Below are positions 17,792-26,064 of a stretch of DNA of 48,398 bases, in pieces. Every line of letters begins with the position of its first letter. Within the stretch, counting starts at the first letter, position 1. The notes under the pieces were generated by a model. It was not told the origin of the DNA, did not search any database, and saw only the letters and a list, made by a program, of their open reading frames with translations. Position numbers and translations under genes: made by a program. Source of the stretch: an uncultured Granulosicoccaceae bacterium. GTDB taxonomy: Bacteria > Pseudomonadota > Gammaproteobacteria > Granulosicoccales > Granulosicoccaceae. Location of the stretch: assembly GCA_938035125.1 (NCBI GenBank), contig CALHNS010000094.1, forward strand, positions 1 through 48,398, in the 5' to 3' direction.

Positions 17792-20398
17792 ATGACGCAA
17801 TCTGATAGTTTGGCCTCCATCACACTAACTGAAAAAACGACCCACATGACCCCAGCAAATAACCGTCTGACGCTGTTAGCAGGTGCCATATCGCTGACTT
17901 TGCTAAGCCCTCTTAGCTTGGCTCAAAGCCCAACCATTCCAGACAATCTGTTGGCAACTTTCAATGATGGCGAAGTGGTCTTAAGCTGGTCAGAATCAAG
18001 CGATGATGATGCCGTTGCAGGCTACAACGTGTACCGAAATGATCGCTACCTGACCACCATCGCAGGTACTGAATACTCGATCAGTGAGGCCGATAGTTTG
18101 GGGCAGACTTTTTACGTGGTGTCATTTGATCAACCCAGCGCGGGAGAATCCAGATCGTATTCCGCACGTTCTGCGGTTATCGAAGTGCCCACGCAAGCAC
18201 CAGCCCCACAAACCAACCCAAATCCATCCCCAGCACCAGAAAACCCCACCCCAACATCCGGTCCAAACCCAACAGCGCCAACGGCATTATCAGCCCAGCG
18301 CAACGCCTCAAATGTTGAATTGCTGTGGTCGGGTGCCAGCGATGATACGGCCGTTGATGGCTACAACGTTTACCGCGACGGCACTTATTTGGCCACAGTG
18401 TTCACGACAAGCTTCCTCGACATCAATGCAATAGCCGGCACTGAACACGACTATTACATCGTGGCCTTCGATGAACCGCGCAACTTCTCGCCGCGTTCAC
18501 CGGTCGTGACGATAGCTGGCTCGGTAGGAAGTACGGCCATCGTGGGTGTGATGAGCCCCGAACCAACACCGCAGCCAACACCTGAACCTACACCGGAACC
18601 TGAGCCGATTCCTACACCGGAACCTACACCAGAGCCAGAGCCAGAGCCAACCCCTGAGCCTGAAAACGATACACAAGCTCCAGCTCGCGTAACGGGTTTA
18701 ACTCTCGATTCAGCTGATTCAAACCGAGTTATTTTCAGTTGGTTAGAAGATGACTCTGATAGCTCACTTCGCGGTTACAACGTTTACCGAAACGGTGGGT
18801 ACTTAGCCACAGTGTTCAACAACACCTACATTGATAACAGCGTCCCGGACGCAACTCTTTTTGAATACAGCGTGGTGGCTTTTGATGGCACACCAAACTT
18901 CAGCCCACAATCGCAAACGCTAACCGTCAATCTTGATCAAACCGGTTCGACACCATTTGGTGAGGTGCCACCAACCTTACCCGATCCGTTTGCACCACCA
19001 ATTCCTGGCCCGTCCCTTTCAGATCCGTTTAACTCCTTACTCGATATTGACAATGAACAAGCGGTTGCTGGTGGCCCACCAACAACGCCGAAAAATCTAC
19101 GCATTGATTTAGTCAGTAACGATTGGGCAGAAATTAACTGGGCTCCATCGAACGACGATGGGGACGTAGTTGCTTACAAAGTGTATCGAAGCGATGGTGT
19201 GATTTACGATGTGGGTAGAGATCAAACAGATATAAATTCCGGCGCACAAGCTGAAATTGACAAGTTCTTTAGAACCACCGCGTTTATCGACTGCAACTAC
19301 ACACGCTTTTTTGATCGTGTGCACAACTGCGCCGCCAACAGCCCGATTCCAGGCGAAACTTACAGCTACCAAGTTACCGCCATTGATGATGAGGCACAGG
19401 AATCACCACGTTCAAACGCCATTACCATTACCTATCACGCTGATCGTGGAGCGCCCATACCTCGCTATCAAGACCCCTTCTTAAGTCATTTAGATGACTT
19501 TGCTCAGCGTAACGATTTATCTGAAACTCGTTTTTTCCTTGATGAATTCGACACAATGTTTGAAGACGAATTTGACGGTACTGAAATTGACGAAACCAAA
19601 TGGACAACCGGATTAGTGTGGGGTGATACGCGCATCATCAATGGTGAACAGCAGTACTTCGTTAACCCACAACAAGATCCTGACTTTGGCTACAACCCAT
19701 TTAGCTTTACAGGCGATTCATTAATTATTGAAGCGATACCGGTTCCAGACGAACTCAGAGACAGCTTGCCTCCAGTGTGCGATGAACCTGATCCAACAGG
19801 GCTTGATCGCTGCGAATTTTTATCAGGCGCCATCTCTTCACATCGTCAAGATGGTAGAAACGGTGGCCATAAGTACGGATTCATTTACGGCTATACAGAA
19901 AGTCGCTTGCGCGTTAGTGGAACTCCAGGGGCATTGTCAAGCAACTACTTGTATCACCGCTTCCCCGGTGAAGGTGTGAACCGTCACGGGCCCGAAATCG
20001 ATATCGTTGAGTTCTTAGGTGAAAACCCGTTTGGTGATGAAGATGCATTCCAAACCTATCACTATCAAGATCCTGATACAGGTGAAATTCGGTCGGCGCC
20101 TACCATGTCATTTGCCAATCCCGATGGCAGTTCATACAGCGGTGACTGGCACACCTTCGGCGTTCTATGGGAGCCATCATTAGTCATCTGGTACATCGAC
20201 GGTGTTGAAATTAAGCGCATTACCGGCCCTCAGGTTTCAAGACAGCCTATGAACATCGTTAATTACTTAGTGGCGGGTTCAGCTTGGGCACCCACCCCGG
20301 ACATTACCAATCCAAACTTATTTCCGATTCAGTTCGAAGTGGACTACATCCGAGTAATGCAGCGTGAAGCATTCCAGGGCACTTCCTCTTATCGATAA
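17792..20398 (+). CDS. Secreted GH16 glycoside hydrolase with four FN3-like modules
   Basis: The 868-residue exported enzyme ends in a glycoside hydrolase family 16 domain (about 565-868). This opens with FEDEFDGTEIDETKW and carries the catalytic signature EIDIVEFLG (nucleophile Glu735, Asp737, acid/base Glu740). GH16 enzymes cleave beta-1,3/1,4 glucans, laminarin, agar or carrageenan; the exact substrate cannot be read here. Upstream are four fibronectin-III-like modules with recurring GYNVYRxGxYLATV (about 45-130, 160-240, 292-375, 425-548). Pro-rich linkers separate them, notably a (PEPTPEPE)n stretch near 255-290. Met19 starts a standard signal peptide (NNRLTLLAGAISLTLLSPLSLAQS), so translation may really begin at 17846; neither ATG has a good ribosome site. 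A terminator follows. Confidence 0.9.
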   Translation: MTQSDSLASITLTEKTTHMTPANNRLTLLAGAISLTLLSPLSLAQSPTIPDNLLATFNDGEVVLSWSESSDDDAVAGYNVYRNDRYLTTIAGTEYSISEADSLGQTFYVVSFDQPSAGESRSYSARSAVIEVPTQAPAPQTNPNPSPAPENPTPTSGPNPTAPTALSAQRNASNVELLWSGASDDTAVDGYNVYRDGTYLATVFTTSFLDINAIAGTEHDYYIVAFDEPRNFSPRSPVVTIAGSVGSTAIVGVMSPEPTPQPTPEPTPEPEPIPTPEPTPEPEPEPTPEPENDTQAPARVTGLTLDSADSNRVIFSWLEDDSDSSLRGYNVYRNGGYLATVFNNTYIDNSVPDATLFEYSVVAFDGTPNFSPQSQTLTVNLDQTGSTPFGEVPPTLPDPFAPPIPGPSLSDPFNSLLDIDNEQAVAGGPPTTPKNLRIDLVSNDWAEINWAPSNDDGDVVAYKVYRSDGVIYDVGRDQTDINSGAQAEIDKFFRTTAFIDCNYTRFFDRVHNCAANSPIPGETYSYQVTAIDDEAQESPRSNAITITYHADRGAPIPRYQDPFLSHLDDFAQRNDLSETRFFLDEFDTMFEDEFDGTEIDETKWTTGLVWGDTRIINGEQQYFVNPQQDPDFGYNPFSFTGDSLIIEAIPVPDELRDSLPPVCDEPDPTGLDRCEFLSGAISSHRQDGRNGGHKYGFIYGYTESRLRVSGTPGALSSNYLYHRFPGEGVNRHGPEIDIVEFLGENPFGDEDAFQTYHYQDPDTGEIRSAPTMSFANPDGSSYSGDWHTFGVLWEPSLVIWYIDGVEIKRITGPQVSRQPMNIVNYLVAGSAWAPTPDITNPNLFPIQFEVDYIRVMQREAFQGTSSYR

Positions 20399-20452
20399 TT
20401 TTGAGCGATAAGTTGGCCACCAACAAGTAAAGGTGACCAATAATAAAAAATA

Positions 20453-20479
20453 ACGGTCCGCTTGCGGGCCGTTTTTTTT
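20453..20479. terminator. Bidirectional intrinsic terminator after GH16 gene
   Basis: ACGGTCCGC and GCGGGCCGT form a nine-pair stem (one G-U) with a two-base spacer, followed by eight T on the plus strand. A T-rich tract also follows on the minus strand. It serves the GH16 gene and the convergent GNAT gene, whose stop codon touches it. Confidence 0.88.
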
Positions 20480-21119
20480 AGTCCAGCGCGTACACCATGG
20501 TGGTGGTTGCACCAAAACCCAGTAACGGGCGCAACACTTCAAAGGTGTTCGTACGCTCAGCGCTAAATCCCAGACGTTCATATAAACGGCGCGCATCGGG
20601 GTTAGTATCAATCACATCCAATCGAATACGTTGATAGTTATTGTCTTTTGCATAAGCGATGAGCGCGTCAAATAATGCGGTACCGACGCCCTGCCCACGA
20701 TAGGATTCACTAACAGCAATACCGTCCATTAACAGCTCATTCTCTAACGCTTTACGTTCAAACAATCCCAATACAATGGCCGCTTTTTGACCTTTAAAAA
20801 AACCTACTTGTTTAAGAATACTTCGGTAAGTAATTCCAGAGGTAAGTGAATTTTTCTGGGTGCAAAAACCTGCCAAGCCCACAAGATACTCACCTTCTGA
20901 AGCGGTGATGGCGTGACTGAGCTGAAAGCCATCTCGCAATAATGCAACGCGATGCTCTTTTTGGCGAATGGCAATACCCAGCTTTGCCCCAAACGCCTCT
21001 TCATAAAGCTCAGCTGCACGTTGTCTGTCGTGGCCAGCGATGCCTATATCTGTTCGAACGGTTGATGCATTCAAGACCGATTGCCTTCGGTGGTTTGTGG
21101 TAGCGAAAGCGTCATGCAA
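20478..21119 (-). CDS. GNAT-family N-acetyltransferase
   Basis: The 213-residue protein has the acetyl-CoA pyrophosphate loop RGQGVGTALFDALIAYA, preceded by LLMDGIAVSESY (beta-4). The C-terminal DVIDTNPDARRLYERLGF is typical of the GNAT fold. The target amine is unknown. An N-terminal extension of about 20 residues precedes the fold (TDIGIAGHDRQRAAELYEEAFG). It lies 3 bp after cyoE on the same strand and may be the last gene of that transcript, though its function has no obvious link to cytochrome oxidase. Confidence 0.85.
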   Translation of the reverse strand: MHDAFATTNHRRQSVLNASTVRTDIGIAGHDRQRAAELYEEAFGAKLGIAIRQKEHRVALLRDGFQLSHAITASEGEYLVGLAGFCTQKNSLTSGITYRSILKQVGFFKGQKAAIVLGLFERKALENELLMDGIAVSESYRGQGVGTALFDALIAYAKDNNYQRIRLDVIDTNPDARRLYERLGFSAERTNTFEVLRPLLGFGATTTMVYALD

Positions 21120-21122
21120 CTA

Positions 21123-22040
21123 TTAATAGTGAAAACCAAGAAGCGGAAGATAATGATCTACCAACATAACGCCAAAAAGCCACATGAGATAGTTAATCGA
21201 GAACACAAACGTTTTCATTGGTTGTTTCTCGGCTGTATCGTCAAACATTTTCCAAGAGTGATAAAGAAAACGCCCACCTAAAATTAACGCGCACACCAAG
21301 TAAACCAATCCACTCATGCGAATTAAATACGGGAAAATCGTAACGATAAGAAGCAGCACGGTGTACAACAAAATTTGCACACGAGTAAACGGGATTCCAT
21401 GGGTTACCGGCAACATAGGAATATCCACTTTGGCGTAGTCATCACGTCGATGAATGGCTAGCGCCCAAAAATGCGGTGGCGTCCAGATGAACACGATAAG
21501 AAACAACAGTAACGCCCCAGCGGTTACTTCTCCAGTTACCGCAGCCCAACCAAGCACCGGTGGCATTGCACCTGCTGCGCCTCCGATTACGATGTTTTGT
21601 GGTGTGGCGCGTTTTAAATACACGGTGTAAACAATGGCGTAACCAATCAAAGATAAAAACGTGAGCACCGCCGTTAGTACATTAACGAACACAACCAATA
21701 CGAACATGCCCAACGCACCAATGAGTAAAGCAAACACTACACATTGTTTGGTGGTCAGCGCTCCTTGTGGCAGTGGGCGATTTTCCGTTCGTTTCATAAT
21801 GGCATCAGTGCGCTGATCGATCACATGATTAATAGCCGCTGCTGATGATGAGGCTAATCCGATGCCCAACAATCCAAAAAATGTTTCTTGTAAAGGTAAC
21901 CAGCTAGGTACCGCTAACGCCATGCCCACTAATGCTGTAAACACCAGCAGCAACACCACTTTAGGCTTAGTGATTTCTAAGTAGTCACGCCAGTGCGCCA
22001 GTGCATGGGAAACGGGATTGTTAATACTGTCTGTACTCAT
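21123..22040 (-). CDS. cyoE: Heme O synthase (protoheme IX farnesyltransferase)
   Basis: CyoE/CtaB attaches a farnesyl group to heme B to give heme O, the precursor of heme A for terminal oxidases. The 305-residue protein is an integral membrane UbiA-family prenyltransferase. The first Asp-rich motif is [21 protein letters not shown] and the second is [35 protein letters not shown] at the N-terminus and about seven to nine hydrophobic segments fit the family. It closes the cox assembly gene set. No ctaA (heme A synthase) is found beside it. Confidence 0.96.
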   Translation of the reverse strand: MSTDSINNPVSHALAHWRDYLEITKPKVVLLLVFTALVGMALAVPSWLPLQETFFGLLGIGLASSSAAAINHVIDQRTDAIMKRTENRPLPQGALTTKQCVVFALLIGALGMFVLVVFVNVLTAVLTFLSLIGYAIVYTVYLKRATPQNIVIGGAAGAMPPVLGWAAVTGEVTAGALLLFLIVFIWTPPHFWALAIHRRDDYAKVDIPMLPVTHGIPFTRVQILLYTVLLLIVTIFPYLIRMSGLVYLVCALILGGRFLYHSWKMFDDTAEKQPMKTFVFSINYLMWLFGVMLVDHYLPLLGFHY

Positions 22041-22056
22041 AAGCTATGGTAAAGGG

Positions 22057-22797
22057 TTACCCGATGCGTGATACTTTGAGAAGGTGCTTAAGATCTTTAA
22101 GCATTTTCCCAGGATCTAAATCCGGCTTAAAGCGCATCATTACATTGCCAAACGGATCAATCACGTAAATGGCATCAGGAAGGGGATCCATCTTTCTTTC
22201 AGCTTCTGCTGCACGAATTTGATCTCGTAACGCGCCCACCTCATTCGCATCCCCACTGAGTACTTGTAAGCCTAAGTGCTCGGACAACAATTGTTCATCA
22301 AATTGATCGGCGGAATCCACAAGCGTGACACGCTGCACGCGGTTCATTCGATTATTCAATGCCAGCCGCACTTGGCGCATGTGATAAATATTTTTCTCGC
22401 AAACTTCTGTGCACGCGCCTTCAGGCATGTAGAAAACCGACCAAATACCGCGAAAATTTTCCACAGTGAACGCATCCTGTGGTTCTCGGTAAGCCTCTTC
22501 AGCGGTGTTCCCATCGTTCTTCATAATGAACTGATTTAATGAAAAGTCGCTCAATGGCAGCGCCGGATGAATCAATTCGCCACGCGAGGTGTTGCCCCAA
22601 GTACCGCCTTGTGTGCGCACCACTTGCAACCAAATGATGGCCAAAATTAACGGAATGGCGAAGCACGCGATGATTAATAAAAATCGCTTTCGAGCTTGTT
22701 TGGCATTTTTTTCGTTGCCTTCTGGATTAGATTCAGAAGCATCGGAATTTACGCTGGACGTCATACTGGGATCGATGTTGCCACTTGTATTACTCAT
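22057..22797 (-). CDS. SCO-like membrane-anchored thioredoxin-fold protein (atypical)
   Basis: With the ATG at 22797, which lies just before the SURF1 stop on the coding strand, the protein has 246 residues; a longer frame from 22842 would overlap SURF1 by about 50 bp and is less likely. A single membrane anchor (RKRFLLIIACFAIPLILAIIW) is followed by a periplasmic domain. This domain has the copper/thiol motif CTEVC in the position of SCO1/SenC CxxxC, and ends PDAIYVIDPFGNVMMRF, the conserved SCO C-terminal strand. The His that normally precedes this strand in copper-carrying SCO proteins is not seen; DPLPDA stands there. It probably assists CuA assembly or thiol reduction of CoxB (inference from context between SURF1 and cyoE). 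Confidence 0.75.
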   Translation of the reverse strand: MSNTSGNIDPSMTSSVNSDASESNPEGNEKNAKQARKRFLLIIACFAIPLILAIIWLQVVRTQGGTWGNTSRGELIHPALPLSDFSLNQFIMKNDGNTAEEAYREPQDAFTVENFRGIWSVFYMPEGACTEVCEKNIYHMRQVRLALNNRMNRVQRVTLVDSADQFDEQLLSEHLGLQVLSGDANEVGALRDQIRAAEAERKMDPLPDAIYVIDPFGNVMMRFKPDLDPGKMLKDLKHLLKVSRIG

Positions 22798-23590
22798 ACG
22801 ATGTTGTGTCCTTTTCAGCGCCCCGAAACAGCCTGATTTCATACCATAAATACAAAAATATCAGCGTTATCAGTAACGCGAACCACTGCACCGCATAACC
22901 CAAATGCCGAGAAGGCCCAAAACTTTCTGTGGGCTCCCAATTGGCTAGATAGTGCCACGGGGCCTCTATCTTAGCGCCTAATAAACGCGTTTGGATAAGA
23001 GCGGGCACTATATCAAGCTTCAGCTCGTCGGCGATTGCCTCATAATCAAGATATTGCAGGCGTTTGGGCCATTGCTCACTGGCTTCAACAGCAGGCCCGC
23101 TGGCAAGCCCTTTCGAAGGCCGGGTCACAACACCTTGAAGTTGCCAAACCTGAGCATCGGCAACCCCATCACCTACCTCCGGCAGTATGCTTCGAGAAGC
23201 GCCCACAGGCACCCAACCGCGATTCAACAAAACGATGGAGCCATCATCGGATTGAAATGGGGTGATCACTTCGTAACCTGCCTTACCCGCTGCAATTCGG
23301 TTGTCCCATAACAGTTGTTTTTCAGGCAACCAGACACCGGATAAACTCACCCGGGCATAAATCGATGCAGCTCCCCCCACATCGTTTAATATCTCTTTCA
23401 TAGGAACAGGCTGCGCAGCTGAACTGGCAGCCTCTAAGGACAACAGGGTGCGTTTTTCTTCGGCGCGATTAAGCTGCCAGATGCCCAATGAAAGCAACGC
23501 GGCACTGATCAGCACGAAGGCTCCGTGCACGATTAACGACTGCACAAAACTTCTGGGACGCTGTGGGTTGTTACTGGAGTCGGCGTTCAT
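22790..23590 (-). CDS. SURF1-family cytochrome oxidase assembly protein
   Basis: The 266-residue protein has two terminal membrane segments (LIVHGAFVLISAALLSLGIWQLNRAEEK near 18-45, and YAVQWFALLITLIFLYLWY near the C-terminus). The SURF1 landmarks lie between them: G.W.....LWDNR, GYEVITPF, LLNRGWVPVG and the C-terminal HLGYAVQWFALLITL. SURF1 proteins aid heme a insertion into subunit I. It is divergent from the small DUF2909 gene and slightly overlaps the SCO-like gene downstream. Confidence 0.92.
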   Translation of the reverse strand: MNADSSNNPQRPRSFVQSLIVHGAFVLISAALLSLGIWQLNRAEEKRTLLSLEAASSAAQPVPMKEILNDVGGAASIYARVSLSGVWLPEKQLLWDNRIAAGKAGYEVITPFQSDDGSIVLLNRGWVPVGASRSILPEVGDGVADAQVWQLQGVVTRPSKGLASGPAVEASEQWPKRLQYLDYEAIADELKLDIVPALIQTRLLGAKIEAPWHYLANWEPTESFGPSRHLGYAVQWFALLITLIFLYLWYEIRLFRGAEKDTTSYE

Positions 23591-23617
23591 GGTTTAGATG
23601 GTGGTACCCTTCTATGC

Positions 23618-23836
23618 ATGCTACTTGTAAAACTTTTAGTGTTACTGCTGCTTGGGTTTACCATTGTCAGCCTATTTTCAGCCATGTTCTTCATGGTGAA
23701 AGATAAAGGTCAAACCAAGCGATCGGTTAATGCACTGTCAGTGCGCATTGGATTATCCATTGTGATCATCATTATTATCATGATCGCAGGATTCACAGGC
23801 ATCATTGAATTGAATCCGAACCCCACTTTTCAGTGA
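23618..23836 (+). CDS. DUF2909-family twin-transmembrane protein
   Basis: This is a 72-residue protein with two hydrophobic helices (LLVKLLVLLLLGFTIVSLFSAMFF and IGLSIVIIIIIMIAGFTGII) joined by a short charged loop MVKDKGQTKRSVNALSVR. It matches the DUF2909 small membrane proteins commonly encoded beside SURF1 in cox clusters. The role is unknown, probably oxidase assembly or stability. It is the only plus-strand gene within the cox cluster and ends 3 bp from the convergent LOG-family gene. Confidence 0.8.
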   Translation: MLLVKLLVLLLLGFTIVSLFSAMFFMVKDKGQTKRSVNALSVRIGLSIVIIIIIMIAGFTGIIELNPNPTFQ

Positions 23837-23839
23837 GAG

Positions 23840-24436
23840 TTAGAGTTTTTTATCTTGCAATGGCTTTGCGTTTTGCAATAAATCAAACAACTCAGCAGCG
23901 TTTGATGCCACGTGCAATAAATCACGATGCGATTGCCTCATGAATCCGCGCGCGGCGGAATTATCTAGAAAGCGCAGTAAGTCGTCATAGTAGCCGTCTA
24001 CGTTAAGAAGGCCTATGGGCTTTGTGTGATAACCCAGCTGTGCCCACGTTAACACTTCAAACAGCTCTTCAAGTGTGCCTAATCCACCCGGCAAGGCAAT
24101 AAACGCATCCGACTCGTCTGCCATTTTTGCCTTCCTTTGGTGCATACCATCGGTTACGTGCAGCTCTGTCAACCCATCATGAGCCACTTCCACATCAACT
24201 AAAGACTGGGGAATAACACCAATCACCCGACCGTTTTTTTCCAACACACGATCAGCTACCGCCCCCATCAAACCGATATGGGCGCCACCATAAACCAAAG
24301 AAATTTGAGCGTTTCCGAGAATATCAGCCAGTTCAAGACTTGCAGTGCGGAAAATTGGGGAATCACCTGCACTCGAACCGCAAAACACACAGATCGAGCG
24401 CAGGTTATTGGAAGGGGTATTAGAAGAGGTAGACAA
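23840..24436 (-). CDS. LOG-family (TIGR00730) nucleoside-monophosphate phosphoribohydrolase
   Basis: The 198-residue Rossmann-fold protein carries ICVFCGSSAG, LVYGGAHIGLMGAVAD and the family hallmark PGGLGTLEELFEVLTW (PGGxGTxxE). Family members cleave cytokinin ribotides or other nucleoside 5'-monophosphates to base and ribose 5-phosphate; the physiological substrate in bacteria is often unclear. The start lies 17 bp inside the 3' end of coxC, so it is probably co-transcribed with the oxidase genes. A metabolic link with the oxidase is not apparent. Confidence 0.92.
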   Translation of the reverse strand: MSTSSNTPSNNLRSICVFCGSSAGDSPIFRTASLELADILGNAQISLVYGGAHIGLMGAVADRVLEKNGRVIGVIPQSLVDVEVAHDGLTELHVTDGMHQRKAKMADESDAFIALPGGLGTLEELFEVLTWAQLGYHTKPIGLLNVDGYYDDLLRFLDNSAARGFMRQSHRDLLHVASNAAELFDLLQNAKPLQDKKL

Positions 24437-25292
24437 AGACGAACAAGCCTAACCAAACCACATCTACAAAGTGCCAGTACCAAGCCGCCGCTTCAAACGC
24501 GAAGTGATTTTTCGCACTGAAGTGCCCTTTCATACCACGCAACATAACCACCGCTAACATGATGGCACCCATGCACACATGAAAGCCGTGGAAGCCTGTC
24601 AGCATGAAGAAGGTTGAACCGTAGATACCGCTGGACATTTTTAAGCCTAAGTGAGCGTAGGCTTCGTAATATTCAACCGCTTGGCACAATACGAAAATGA
24701 AACCCAAAGCAACTGTTGCACCTAACCAACGCACCATTTTTTTACGGTCATCGGCTTGGATAGCATGGTGAGCCACTGTGCAAGTGAAACCACTGGTTAA
24801 TAACAGCAGCGTGTTGATTAACGGCAAGCCAAACCAACCCATTTGCTGAAAACCACCGCCTACGTTCGCAGGACCATCACTTGGCCAAACGTAGTTATGG
24901 CCTGCCCAAAGCACGGCATTGGTTACGTCAGCGCCACCGGCACCCTCACCACCTAACCAAGGACCTGAGAATTGCCTGGCGTAAAACAATGCGCCAAAGA
25001 AGGCTCCGAAAAACATCACTTCGGAAAAAATGAACCACATCATGCACATGCGGAATGAGATATCCACTTGGCCGTTGTAGGTGCCGCCCACGCTTTCTTT
25101 TACTACGGTGCCGAACCAACCAAATAGCATAAACACCATGATGGCAAGACCAAGGTAGAACGCCATCTGGCCTGCGCCCGATCCGTTTAACCAACTGCCA
25201 AGACCCATAAAGGTGATGAACAATCCAATGGATCCCACGATAGGCCACTTGGCTTCATGGGGAATGTAATAGCCGTCGGTAGCTGCACTCAT
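24420..25292 (-). CDS. coxC: Cytochrome c oxidase subunit III
   Basis: Subunit III of the aa3/caa3 oxidase has seven membrane segments. Visible hallmarks are KWPIVGSIGLFITFMGLGSWL, FRMCMMWFIFSEVMFFGAFFGALFYAR, NTLLLLTSGFTCTVAHHAI and GFHGFHVCMGAIML, ending with WYWHFVDVVWLGLFVFVYLF. The length of 290 residues is normal for proteobacteria. Its start overlaps the Cox11 stop by 4 bp and its 3' end overlaps the LOG gene by 17 bp. Confidence 0.97.
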   Translation of the reverse strand: MSAATDGYYIPHEAKWPIVGSIGLFITFMGLGSWLNGSGAGQMAFYLGLAIMVFMLFGWFGTVVKESVGGTYNGQVDISFRMCMMWFIFSEVMFFGAFFGALFYARQFSGPWLGGEGAGGADVTNAVLWAGHNYVWPSDGPANVGGGFQQMGWFGLPLINTLLLLTSGFTCTVAHHAIQADDRKKMVRWLGATVALGFIFVLCQAVEYYEAYAHLGLKMSSGIYGSTFFMLTGFHGFHVCMGAIMLAVVMLRGMKGHFSAKNHFAFEAAAWYWHFVDVVWLGLFVFVYLF

Positions 25293-25921
25293 TGGCTGAT
25301 TTCCTGTGTAAAACCGGTTAACGAAGGACTCAAACTGGCTGACTGGTCAGCCGCAGGTGTCGCACCGGGAGAATTGAAAAAAGTGTAAGACAGTGTCACC
25401 CGGTCTACAGTCAACGGCAGATCGGGGTCAATGATAAAGACTAAAGGCATGTCTTTTGAAGCCAATGGCTCAAATAATTGCTGGGTAAAGCAAAAGCACT
25501 CAGTCTTATTGAAGTATTTAGCCGCCTCTGATGGCGACACACTCGGCGTTGCCTGCCCAACGGTTGTGGCGTTGGTTAGGTTTTCAGCGTAGTACGAAGT
25601 TTGATAGGTTTGACCCGGTTTCACTCGCATTTCACGCACGGTTGGCTCAAATTTCCACGAACCTGATGCATTGATGGTGGAGGTAAACTGCACAACAATT
25701 TCTCGATTTTCGTCCAATTTTGCAGCTTCTGCTTCTGCAATGGACACGCGACCTGTTTTACCGTTTAAACCCGTAACTTCGCAAATGATGTCGTAGATTG
25801 GCACCATCGCGTACCCGAACCCAAACATCCCCACCGCCAAGGCCAGCATTTTGCCAGCAACAGCTGCGTGAGATTTATTCGTTGCACGTGGGTGCGGTTG
25901 ATCGGCTTGGTGATCACTCAT
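25289..25921 (-). CDS. ctaG: Cytochrome c oxidase assembly protein Cox11/CtaG
   Basis: Cox11 delivers copper to the CuB site of subunit I. The 210-residue protein has one N-terminal membrane segment (MLALAVGMFGFGYAMVPIYDIICEVTG). The periplasmic beta-domain carries the copper-binding motif ECFCFTQQ, preceded by KYFNKT and followed by MPLVFIIDPDLP. The start codon overlaps the stop of the small upstream gene by 4 bp. Position between coxA and coxC is standard. Confidence 0.96.
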   Translation of the reverse strand: MSDHQADQPHPRATNKSHAAVAGKMLALAVGMFGFGYAMVPIYDIICEVTGLNGKTGRVSIAEAEAAKLDENREIVVQFTSTINASGSWKFEPTVREMRVKPGQTYQTSYYAENLTNATTVGQATPSVSPSEAAKYFNKTECFCFTQQLFEPLASKDMPLVFIIDPDLPLTVDRVTLSYTFFNSPGATPAADQSASLSPSLTGFTQEISQ

Positions 25922-26064
25922 CCGATCTGACCTTTACCAAACATGATGTACAAGATGCTAAACGCATAAAGACACACCGCCAGAATACCCAAAAAAATGG
26001 GTAATCGATAACGCTTAAAAAAGCTTGGCGATGTGTTTTCAGTCATGGCTGTGCTTGTGCTCAC
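25918..26064 (-). CDS. Small single-pass membrane protein of the cox operon
   Basis: With the GTG at 26064, placed ten bases after GAAGGA, the product is 48 residues: a short hydrophilic N-terminus, then RLPIFLGILAVCLYAFSILYIMFG as a single membrane helix. An in-frame ATG at 26046 would give 42 residues. Tiny membrane proteins occur at this position between coxA and Cox11 in many proteobacteria and probably take part in oxidase assembly (inference). It overlaps the Cox11 start by 4 bp. Its leader, including the start region, is a tandem copy of the sequence just upstream. Confidence 0.75.
   Translation of the reverse strand: MSTSTAMTENTSPSFFKRYRLPIFLGILAVCLYAFSILYIMFGKGQIG

Noticed and set aside
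22798-22842. Longer start for the SCO-like protein
   Set aside because: It would overlap the SURF1 coding region by about 50 bp, and the ATG at 22797 sits at the usual short overlap with the SURF1 stop.
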